Assembly: GCA_016196415.1 (NCBI GenBank)
Contig: JACPXS010000122.1
Location: 1-5,615, forward strand
Direction of reading: 5' to 3'
From: Candidatus Omnitrophota bacterium
GTDB lineage: Bacteria > Omnitrophota > Koll11 > Aquiviventales > Aquiviventaceae
Length of the DNA stretch: 5,615 nucleotides
Position 1 is the first letter of the stretch, and each line of letters opens with the position of its first letter. The notes below the pieces were generated by a model. It searched no databases and was not told the DNA's origin. It saw only the letters and a program-made list of their open reading frames with translations. The position numbers and the translations under genes are program-made. Below, in pieces: positions 1 through 4,822 of the stretch.

Positions 1-179
1 ATCAGGGTGGACGCGAAATGCCGGACGCGCTGGCGGCCGGCCGTCGCCGACCCCGCCTCTCGGCGGGGTGCCCGGCTCGGTCGGCCTCCACCTGCGGCGC
101 GCGGCACTCCCGTCGCCGACCCCGCCCCTTGGCGGGGTGCCCGGCTCGGTCGCAGGCCCCGTCAAACTGAGGCACTACC
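1..179 (-). mobile_element. MITE-like repeat element, copy 1 (cut by window edge)
   Basis: Non-coding, very GC-rich repeat. Positions 1-53 are identical, as an inverted repeat, to 1918-1970 of the intact copy at 1865-2043. The similarity then continues through a hairpin module to an element end at about 179, where the last 27 bases (153-179) match the intact copy's terminus at 20 of 27. The terminal inverted repeat here is decayed, about 12 of 18 against the copy 2 ends. The other end lies before position 1, so this copy is partial in the window. Strand is given relative to copy 2 as plus. Compared with copy 2 it holds an extra 69-bp block (a second hairpin module plus a 28-bp module found elsewhere in copy 2). 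A reading frame from position 7 runs through it, but its shared start with a frame in copy 2 only reflects the repeat; I do not call it coding. Confidence 0.75.
42..152. repeat. Tandem pair of 42-bp hairpin modules
   Basis: Positions 42-83 and 111-152 are direct repeats matching at 40 of 42 bases, with starts 69 bp apart. Each holds an 8-bp perfect stem, ACCCCGCC paired with GGCGGGGT, and the only two differences fall in or next to the 4-base loop (TCTC versus CCTT). The 27 bases between them (84-110) belong to a 28-bp module (83-110) that recurs inverted at 1984-2011 with 25 of 28 identity. The unit is therefore an internal duplication within the mobile repeat rather than a simple tandem array. 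Confidence 0.85.
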
Positions 180-194
180 CGGAAGGCTTCGGCC

Positions 195-223
195 TTGTCG
201 CATGCGGTTCGACCTGTTACAAT
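195..223 (+). promoter_or_regulatory. Sigma70-type promoter with extended -10 for the oxidoreductase-mqnD unit
   Basis: TTGTCG at 195-200 is followed by a 17-bp spacer and TACAAT at 218-223, five of six to the -10 consensus. TG at 215-216 gives an extended -10. Transcription would start near 229-231, only about 8-10 bases before the ATG at 239. I see no Shine-Dalgarno in that short leader. The -35 overlaps the 3' arm of a small hairpin, AAGGC-TTCG-GCCTT, at 183-196. The promoter lies about 16 bp outside the end of repeat copy 1. Known: sigma70 consensus geometry. Inferred: activity. Confidence 0.6.
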
Positions 224-238
224 ACCGCCACAGCGACG

Positions 239-946
239 ATGCCACCCACCCCATACCGTGCGGTCCTCGAGCGAATTGACAGCCTCTCCTATAACGTTCG
301 GGGCTTCCGCTTAAAGATGGTCGACCCTCCGACCATCGACTTTCAGGCGGGCCAGTTCATCATCCTGAACGTCCCCAGGGAGGGAGGGGGCGTGGTGAAG
401 CGGGCCTACTCGATCGCCTCCCCTCCCCATGAACCCACCACGATTGAGTTGTGCGTGCAGCACATTGAAGGGGGGGCTGCCTCCGGGTATTGTTGGAAGC
501 TCAAGGAGGGGGATCCGGTTTCCATCACCGGGCCGCACGGCAATTTCCTCCTCAAGGAGCCATTGGAGTATGAGCCGATCTTTATGGCGACCGGGACGGG
601 GGTGGCGCCTCTGCGCTCGATGATCAAGCACCTCTTCCATCTCAACGTCAACCGGGAGATCTGGCTGTTGTTCGGCACCCGCTATGAGCACGCGCTCCTC
701 TATGAGTCGGAGCTCCGTTCGTTCACCGCGCTCCGCCACAACTTCCACTACCTCCCCACCGTCAGCCGCCCCAAAGACTGGCGTGGCGAATCCGGCCACA
801 TCCAACAGACCTTTCAAAAATACGTGACCGATTTCTCCAACAAAGAAATCTATCTCTGCGGCTGGCTGGAGATCGTGAAAGCGATCTGCAAGGACCTGGA
901 GCGTTTCGGCGTGCCAAGAGAGCGGTTGCACTACGAGGAATGGTGA
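239..946 (+). CDS. FAD/NAD(P)-binding oxidoreductase of the ferredoxin-NADP reductase family
   Basis: This 235-residue protein has the two-domain plan of ferredoxin-NAD(P) reductase flavoproteins, which pass electrons between NAD(P)H and a one-electron carrier through FAD. The N-terminal beta-barrel (about 1-108) carries the flavin motif RAYSIAS at 55-61 and GPHGNF at 98-103. The pyridine-nucleotide domain carries ATGTGVAPLRSM at 117-128 and LFGTRYE at 144-150. YLCGWLEIV at 205-213 replaces the usual C-G-P-x-x-M segment. The chain ends in HYEEW, and a C-terminal aromatic is typical of this family, where it can stack on the flavin. No transmembrane segment, signal peptide or iron-sulfur motif is visible, so it is probably cytoplasmic. 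The frame is open upstream to 68, but that part lies in the mobile repeat and across the promoter, so ATG 239 is chosen. It is followed after 7 bases by mqnD, suggesting co-transcription. Its partner is unknown; an electron supply for a reductase or radical-SAM enzyme is only a guess. Confidence 0.85.
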   Translation: MPPTPYRAVLERIDSLSYNVRGFRLKMVDPPTIDFQAGQFIILNVPREGGGVVKRAYSIASPPHEPTTIELCVQHIEGGAASGYCWKLKEGDPVSITGPHGNFLLKEPLEYEPIFMATGTGVAPLRSMIKHLFHLNVNREIWLLFGTRYEHALLYESELRSFTALRHNFHYLPTVSRPKDWRGESGHIQQTFQKYVTDFSNKEIYLCGWLEIVKAICKDLERFGVPRERLHYEEW

Positions 947-953
947 TCGGCTG

Positions 954-1853
954 ATGGCCTTGGAGTCTCGCGCGACGATGCCCGGGCAACCTGAGCCTTC
1001 CGCGGCGCCTCCCCAGCGGCTCACGATCGGCCACACGCCGGACATGGACGATGCCTTCATGTTCTACGGCATCGCCTCTGGCGGAGTACCGCTGAACGGC
1101 TTCCTCATCGACCATGTGATCGAGGATATCCAAACGCTCAACCGGCGCGCGCTCAACGCCGAGCTGGACCTGACGGCCGTCTCTGCGGCCAGTTACCCGG
1201 CCCTGGCGAAAGACTATCGGATTGTCTCAGTCGGCTCGAGCGTGGGCCAGGGCTATGGCCCGCTCGTCATCTCCACGACGCCGTACAATCCGGAAGATCT
1301 CAAGGATCGACGGATTGCCATCCCCGGCCTCCACACCACCGCGTACCTGCTGCTGCAGCTTGCCGTCCCGCGCGTGACCCCGGTGGAGATGCGGTTTCAG
1401 GACATTCCCGATGCCGTGCTGCACGGACAGGTCGAGGCGGGCTTGGTGATTCATGAGTGGCAGCTGACCTATCGGGACGCCGGCCTGCTGCCGGTGCTGG
1501 ACTTGGGGATGTGGTGGCAACGAACGATGAAGCTCCCGCTGCCATTAGGGCTGAACGTCGTCAAGAAATCGCTCAAGCGCCAGGTGGCCCAGCGCGCGGT
1601 GACGCTCCTCCGCGACAGCATCCTCTATGCGTTTGCGCACCAAGATGAGGCGCTCACCTACGCCCTACGGTATGGACGCGGGACCGATCCCGCCAGGGCC
1701 CGCCAGTTCATCGGCATGTACGTCAACGAGGAATCGCTGACGCTCTCGAAGCCGTGTCGGGAGGCATTGCGCGTGCTGTTTGAGCGGGCGCATGCCGCCG
1801 GGCTCGTGCCCAGTGTTCCCCGCCTTCAGGTCATCGAACCGCTCACAACCTGA
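954..1853 (+). CDS. mqnD: 1,4-dihydroxy-6-naphthoate synthase (menaquinone, futalosine pathway)
   Basis: MqnD cleaves cyclic dehypoxanthinylfutalosine to 1,4-dihydroxy-6-naphthoate in the futalosine route to menaquinone and is a cytoplasmic protein with a periplasmic-binding-protein fold. Seen in the 299 residues: the start of the conserved core, LTIGHTPDMDDAFMFYG (23-39); the EDIQTLNRRAL segment (57-67); QGYGPLVIS (99-107); PGLHTTAYLLLQL (124-136), matching the conserved threonine segment; and GLVIHEWQLTY (163-173), whose His167 sits where MqnD has its catalytic histidine. The TPDMDDAFMFY start differs from the common SPCPNDTF form, so this is a divergent branch. A related substrate-binding protein of the MqnA/MqnD superfamily cannot be fully excluded, but mqnC in the same window supports the call. 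The first 20 residues are low-complexity. The start could be ATG 954 (GAGGAA 13 bases upstream) or ATG 978 (GGAG 12 bases upstream). Confidence 0.83.
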   Translation: MALESRATMPGQPEPSAAPPQRLTIGHTPDMDDAFMFYGIASGGVPLNGFLIDHVIEDIQTLNRRALNAELDLTAVSAASYPALAKDYRIVSVGSSVGQGYGPLVISTTPYNPEDLKDRRIAIPGLHTTAYLLLQLAVPRVTPVEMRFQDIPDAVLHGQVEAGLVIHEWQLTYRDAGLLPVLDLGMWWQRTMKLPLPLGLNVVKKSLKRQVAQRAVTLLRDSILYAFAHQDEALTYALRYGRGTDPARARQFIGMYVNEESLTLSKPCREALRVLFERAHAAGLVPSVPRLQVIEPLTT

Positions 1854-1856
1854 AGG

Positions 1857-1864
1857 ACCGGTTC
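1857..1864. repeat. Left target-site duplication of MITE copy 2
   Basis: ACCGGTTC abuts the left terminal repeat and is repeated exactly at 2044-2051, abutting the right terminal repeat. An exact 8-bp flanking duplication is the footprint of a transposition event. Removing the element and one copy would leave a 46-bp gap between mqnD and def. Confidence 0.82.
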
Positions 1865-1905
1865 GGTGGTGTCCTAATTTGGCAGGGCCTGCGACCGAGC
1901 CGGGG

Positions 1906-1922
1906 GACCCGCGAAGCGGGTC
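1906..1922. other. Perfect 7-bp hairpin inside the MITE
   Basis: GACCCGC and GCGGGTC pair perfectly around a GAA loop (1913-1915). This is the counterpart of the hairpins at 52-67 and 121-136 in copy 1, which use different stem bases but stay fully paired. There is no T-tract on either side, so it is not a canonical intrinsic terminator, although lying just after mqnD it could still slow or end transcription or protect the 3' end. Confidence 0.7.
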
Positions 1923-1956
1923 GGCGACGGCCGGCCGCCAGCGCGTCCGGCATTTC

Positions 1957-1979
1957 GCGTCCACCCTGATGGTGGACGC
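1957..1979. other. Perfect 9-bp hairpin inside the MITE
   Basis: GCGTCCACC (1957-1965) and GGTGGACGC (1971-1979) pair perfectly around a 5-base loop, CTGAT. The left arm and loop are conserved exactly in copy 1 (positions 1-14), where the window edge cuts the hairpin in the loop. No T-tract follows on either strand. Confidence 0.75.
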
Positions 1980-2043
1980 TACAGGAGTGCCGTACGCCGC
2001 AGGCGGAGGCCCGCTGCGCCACCCACCAAATTAGGACAGTACC

Positions 2044-2051
2044 ACCGGTTC
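2044..2051. repeat. Right target-site duplication of MITE copy 2
   Basis: ACCGGTTC, exact copy of 1857-1864, directly outside the right terminal inverted repeat. Confidence 0.82.
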
Positions 2052-2086
2052 TCGCAAGTTCCCTGCGTTCCCCGCCGCATTCCCCT

Positions 2087-2590
2087 TCAGCCATAGGTCT
2101 TTCGCTTAAACACATCCGTCTTCAGATTCACGACGCGATCCAGGAAGAGCGTTCCCCGAAGGTGATCAAGCTCGTGCTGCGCCACAATCGCCTCAAATCC
2201 TTCGAGCCACCACGCCCGTGACACGCCAAAGCGGTCAAGCGCCTGAAGGCGCACCCGGCAGGCGCGCCGGACATTCCCCGTAAAGTCGGGAATGGACAGG
2301 CACCCCTCCCGCTGCACCAAGACGCCTTCTGCGGCATCGATCCGGGGATTGATCAGGATGAGCAATCCGTGGCTCGCCGTGCAGTTCGGGTGGCTGGAAG
2401 CGTCCATCACCGCAAGGCGAAGGCGGCTTCCGACCTGAGGTGCGGCAAGCCCCACGCAGCGCGGATGGTGGCGCATGGTCTCGATGAGCGAGTCGACTAG
2501 CCGAGAGACGGCGGCGTCCACGCGGACAACCGGATGAGCCGGGTGCTTCAGGATGGGATCGGGAAACCGCCGGATAGGCAAGATCGCCAT
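2087..2590 (-). CDS. def: Peptide deformylase
   Basis: Peptide deformylase removes the formyl group from the initiator methionine of nascent proteins, using a metal (usually Fe2+) bound by one cysteine and two histidines. All three family motifs are present in the 167-residue product: VGLAAPQ at 46-52 (Gln52), EGCLS at 95-99 (metal ligand Cys97) and QHELDH at 138-143 (ligands His139 and His143, catalytic Glu140). Length is normal for the family, and the basic C-terminus (about 157-165) is common. The motif 1 residue before VGLAAPQ is Cys45 where Gly is usual. No Shine-Dalgarno of strength is seen before ATG 2590, only AGG about 8 bases upstream. It is the last visible gene of the minus-strand series, 112 bp after the ACT-domain gene. 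The usual neighbour fmt is not here. It converges on mqnD with the MITE between. Confidence 0.95.
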   Translation of the reverse strand: MAILPIRRFPDPILKHPAHPVVRVDAAVSRLVDSLIETMRHHPRCVGLAAPQVGSRLRLAVMDASSHPNCTASHGLLILINPRIDAAEGVLVQREGCLSIPDFTGNVRRACRVRLQALDRFGVSRAWWLEGFEAIVAQHELDHLRGTLFLDRVVNLKTDVFKRKTYG

Positions 2591-2702
2591 GAGCGACCTA
2601 GCACACTTCAGCCGGCGGAAGATGGTTCAGCCGGTGAGCGTGCATCGCGTTCCGCCCTTCCGAACCCCGCCGCGGTCCGAGTTGAGAAGTTGATTGTCCG
2701 GC
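2591..2702 (-). promoter_or_regulatory. 112-bp gap before def with a spaced 9-bp direct repeat
   Basis: This gap separates the ACT-domain gene from def. On the minus strand CCGGCTGAA occurs twice (2626-2634 and 2607-2615), starts 19 bp apart, close to two helical turns. It could be an operator or chance; no convincing -35/-10 pair or T-tailed terminator hairpin is visible on the minus strand. Whether def is read through from upstream or has its own promoter cannot be decided here. Confidence 0.3.
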
Positions 2703-3248
2703 CTAGAGCACATCCGCTTCGGAGGGGCGCAGGCTGATTTCCACGCCGAGGCGTCTGGCGATCTGTTTGAGCTTCCGCTCGATTGAGGCAACCCTGCAGC
2801 GGGGAGGCAGGCCGACCTCAAGCAGCATGAGATAGAGCGAGGGGCCGGGGCCTGTGCTGCGGTGCGTGTGGACGTCGGTGATGTTAATGCCGGATCGCTT
2901 CAGCGCCTCTGAGACGCGAAAGACGATCCCTGGACGATCCCCGCCATAGACGGAGATGATGTAGGTGCGACCGGACCTTCGAGACGGGCGGGTTTCTGAC
3001 TGCGTCAACCGCTTGAGATGCACGACGAGTTTCGCTCGGCGTTCCAGCGGCTCAAAGGCCTTGCGCAACACCTCCGGCGTGACCCGCGACGGGCTTGAGA
3101 AAATCAGCATGATCGCAAACTCGCCTTCCAGGCGTGTCATCGCCGAGTCCTCGAGGTTGCACCCGAGCTGGTAGAGCGCTTTGGTCACCCCCGCCACGAT
3201 CCCTGGACGGTCTTTTCCCAACGCCGTCACGATCCATCGCGTCGCCAT
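2703..3248 (-). CDS. Double ACT-domain protein, GcvR-like
   Basis: The 181-residue product is two ACT domains and little else. ACT 1 spans about 4-81 with GKDRPGIVAGVTKAL at 11-25; ACT 2 spans about 95-174 with GGDRPGIVFRVSEAL at 102-116. The repeated D-R-P-G-I-V turn is the amino-acid-binding loop region of ACT domains. Stand-alone tandem ACT proteins resemble GcvR, the regulator of glycine cleavage in enterics, which acts by binding the activator GcvA, but no GcvA-type gene is in the window. Other stand-alone ACT proteins have unknown ligands. There is no DNA-binding, catalytic or membrane part, so it probably senses a small molecule and acts on a partner protein. The start is well supported by AGGAGG 7 bases upstream of ATG 3248. 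It lies 78 bp after bioB, so it may be in the same transcript. The link to biotin or menaquinone is not evident. Confidence 0.85.
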   Translation of the reverse strand: MATRWIVTALGKDRPGIVAGVTKALYQLGCNLEDSAMTRLEGEFAIMLIFSSPSRVTPEVLRKAFEPLERRAKLVVHLKRLTQSETRPSRRSGRTYIISVYGGDRPGIVFRVSEALKRSGINITDVHTHRSTGPGPSLYLMLLEVGLPPRCRVASIERKLKQIARRLGVEISLRPSEADVL

Positions 3249-3255
3249 GCACGCT

Positions 3256-3261
3256 CCTCCT
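3256..3261 (-). promoter_or_regulatory. Strong ribosome binding site of the ACT-domain gene
   Basis: AGGAGG on the minus strand with 7 bases to ATG 3248, embedded in a purine-rich run (GAGGAGGAG). It fixes the start and suggests that this gene is translated independently of bioB. Confidence 0.8.
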
Positions 3262-3326
3262 CTTCCCTCATTTTCCGTGCGGGATCAATGAGAAAAATAG
3301 TAACGTCCCCAATGGTTCGGACGGCG

Positions 3327-4352
3327 TTAGGAGGCCGTGGTCGCCTGGCCGTCGCCGCCGGCTGAAACCGGCTGGAGCTCCGGGGGTTCGACCTCAAAGC
3401 CCATGTCTTCGATCATACGTCGAGCCTCCTCAGCTTGCTGGCCCGGCGTCGTGAGATAGCCCTCGACAAAAATCGAGTTGGCGGCATAGAGCGCCAGCGC
3501 CTGAACGGAGCGCAGGTTCACTTCGCGGCCTCCGGCCGCGCGGATCTCGCTTCGCGGATTGAGGAACCGAAAGAGGCAGAGAGCCTTGAGGCACTTCATC
3601 GGCGTGAGGAGTTGAACGGACTCCATGGGGGTCCCCTGGATGGGATGCAGGAAATTAATGGGGATTGAATCCATCTGGAGGTCGCGGCAGGCAAACGCCA
3701 GATCCACGATGTCGTCATCCGTCTCGCCCATCCCGATGATGCCGCCGCTGCACGTCATCAACCCGGCCTTGCGCACGTTCTTGACGGTGGCCACGCGGTC
3801 CTGGTAGGTGTGGGTCGTGCAGATGGCGGGATAGTAGCGCTCGCTGGTGTTCAAATTGTGATTCACCCACCCCACGCCTGAGACTTTCAGCTTCCGCGCC
3901 TGCTCCTCCGACAGGAGGCCGACGCAGACGCAGATCTCCAGCGGCAGCTCGCGACGGATCGCGCGCGTCACCTCGCAGAAGTGCTCGATGTCTTCATCGC
4001 TCGGACCGCGGCCGCTCGTCACCATGCAGTAGCGTTTCGCCCCCGCCACAAACGCCCGCTGCGCCCCCTCGAGGAGCTGCTCCTTGGACATTAAGGGGTA
4101 CTTCTCGATCTTCGCCGTGGAGACGGCGGATTGCGAACAGTAGTGGCAGTCTTCCGGGCACAGCCCGCTGCGCGCGTTTTGCAACATGCAGAGCTTCACC
4201 CGTTTGCCGAAGTGGACCTTGCGCACCTCAAACGCGGCCCGCAACGCTACCGGAACCTCTTCGTCAGGAAGACCGAGGATGATGAGGCCTTCCTCGCGCG
4301 TGATGCCCCGGCCGCGCAACGAGCGCTGAATGAGATCGGCCCAGTCCACCAT
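3327..4352 (-). CDS. bioB: Biotin synthase
   Basis: BioB is the radical-SAM enzyme that inserts sulfur into dethiobiotin, the last step of biotin synthesis. The 341-residue protein has the [4Fe-4S] motif C-x3-C-x2-C at Cys65, Cys69 and Cys72 (SGLCPEDCHYCSQ). By family alignment, residues in the places of the [2Fe-2S] ligands are present: Cys109 (KRYCMV), Cys141 (LEICV), Cys201 (MTCSGGIIG) and Arg271 (EIRAAGGRE). NHNLNTS (164-170) and NFLHPIQGTP (233-242) are family hallmarks. Length is normal, ending in an Ala/Gly-rich tail of about 12 residues. The frame extends 14 codons further upstream, but ATG 4352 is preferred: it overlaps the previous stop as TAATG and has AAGGAGG upstream. Other bio genes (bioA, bioD, bioF) are not in the window. 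Its position after mqnC makes a run of two radical-SAM genes with an unknown gene between. Confidence 0.96.
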   Translation of the reverse strand: MVDWADLIQRSLRGRGITREEGLIILGLPDEEVPVALRAAFEVRKVHFGKRVKLCMLQNARSGLCPEDCHYCSQSAVSTAKIEKYPLMSKEQLLEGAQRAFVAGAKRYCMVTSGRGPSDEDIEHFCEVTRAIRRELPLEICVCVGLLSEEQARKLKVSGVGWVNHNLNTSERYYPAICTTHTYQDRVATVKNVRKAGLMTCSGGIIGMGETDDDIVDLAFACRDLQMDSIPINFLHPIQGTPMESVQLLTPMKCLKALCLFRFLNPRSEIRAAGGREVNLRSVQALALYAANSIFVEGYLTTPGQQAEEARRMIEDMGFEVEPPELQPVSAGGDGQATTAS

Positions 4353-4822
4353 TAGGCGAGCGCCTCCTTCAGCGTCTGCGACGAATGATCCCACACCTCA
4401 GCGCCAAGCGCGATCAGCTGCTGCGCGATCAACGCCTTGCCGTGGCCACTGATTGACTTCAGGCTGATCCCTCCACGCAGCGCCTCCGCCATCCGGTTGA
4501 CGTGCTCTGCGAGCACCTTGCAACAGGCCTGCTTGGCTGAATCAACCCAGAGCTCTGCCGCCGCAAGCCCCGTGTAGCGAACCGGCCGGTTGGTCGAGGC
4601 CTCGAGCTCGATGGCGACCCACACCACCCAATAGAGCTGCGGATCCTGGAGCTGGTCGCGAGACTGGACAAACCGGACTGAGGCTTCGATCGAACTGCGC
4701 CCGTGGAGGGCGCCTGGCTCGATGCGAACGGCGCCATCCGGCGCCAGAATGAGAGCGGTGAGCAGGGTCTGCGGCGCCATGATCTCGCCCATCCCTGTTG
4801 AGAGGGAAATCGCGGTGGTCAT
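4352..4822 (-). CDS. Unrecognised 156-residue protein between mqnC and bioB
   Basis: I do not recognise this family. It is very probably a real gene: ATG 4822 overlaps the mqnC stop as ATGA and its TAA overlaps the bioB ATG as TAATG, so it is locked in a translationally coupled series. The product looks soluble and alpha/beta: a hydrophobic strand at 19-27 (TLLTALILA), a strand YWVVWVAIEL at 64-73, then an amphipathic helical stretch at about 85-117. Its only cysteines are the pair Cys100-Cys101, so no iron-sulfur motif is visible. No signal peptide, membrane segment or known catalytic motif is seen. Met11 and Met15 are alternative starts; Met15 would give a more typical N-terminus, but neither has a clear ribosome binding site. 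A job tied to one of its radical-SAM neighbours (assembly, cluster protection, substrate handling) is only inference from position. Confidence 0.82.
   Translation of the reverse strand: MTTAISLSTGMGEIMAPQTLLTALILAPDGAVRIEPGALHGRSSIEASVRFVQSRDQLQDPQLYWVVWVAIELEASTNRPVRYTGLAAAELWVDSAKQACCKVLAEHVNRMAEALRGGISLKSISGHGKALIAQQLIALGAEVWDHSSQTLKEALA
4363..4369 (-). promoter_or_regulatory. Ribosome binding site deciding the bioB start
   Basis: AAGGAGG on the minus strand, 10 bases upstream of ATG 4352 and inside the last codons of the preceding gene. It favours ATG 4352 over the in-frame ATG at 4394. Confidence 0.75.

Larger units (their letters stand above)
1865..2043 (+). mobile_element. Intact 179-bp MITE-like element, copy 2
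   Basis: The left end, GGTGGTGTCCTAATTTGG (1865-1882), and the inverted right end, GGTACTGTCCTAATTTGG (2026-2043), agree at 16 of 18 bases, with the inner 13 identical. The exact octamer ACCGGTTC lies immediately outside both ends. The interior has no credible gene but has two perfect hairpins (1906-1922 and 1957-1979) and a 28-bp module (1984-2011) shared with copy 1. This is the structure of a miniature inverted-repeat transposable element that depends on a transposase elsewhere. An 8-bp duplication and termini beginning GG would fit an IS1595-type transposase, but that is inference. The element lies 11 bp after the mqnD stop and 43 bp beyond the def stop, in a convergent gap where insertion is tolerated. 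Confidence 0.85.

Noticed and set aside
1..179. CRISPR array from the repeated 42-bp units
   Set aside because: There are only two units, the spacer-like stretch recurs inside copy 2, and the units are internal modules of a transposable repeat.
183..196. AAGGC-TTCG-GCCTT hairpin as an intrinsic terminator
   Set aside because: The stem is only 5 bp and no T-tract follows; it overlaps the -35 and is more likely incidental or a minor regulatory structure.
68..238. N-terminal extension of the oxidoreductase by 57 residues
   Set aside because: It would be encoded by mobile repeat and promoter sequence, is low-complexity, and family alignment begins at the ATG at 239.
7..279. Reading frame across repeat copy 1, sharing its N-terminal sequence with a minus-strand frame ending at 1665
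   Set aside because: The shared residues come only from the 53-bp inverted repeat; the frames diverge after it, are Arg/Pro-rich and run into the promoter and mqnD antisense.
311..1060. 249-residue minus-strand reading frame
   Set aside because: It lies antisense to the well-supported oxidoreductase and shows no recognisable motif; typical of GC-rich shadow frames.
3267..3311. Promoter (TTGGGG with ATTGAT at 17-bp spacing) and CTCATT/AATGAG inverted repeat in the bioB-ACT gap
   Set aside because: Each promoter hexamer matches only about three of six, and the 6-bp inverted repeat has a 14-base loop with its T-run on the wrong side for a terminator.
4353..4394. 14-residue N-terminal extension of bioB
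   Set aside because: ATG 4352 has AAGGAGG upstream and a TAATG coupling overlap; the extension shows no family similarity.
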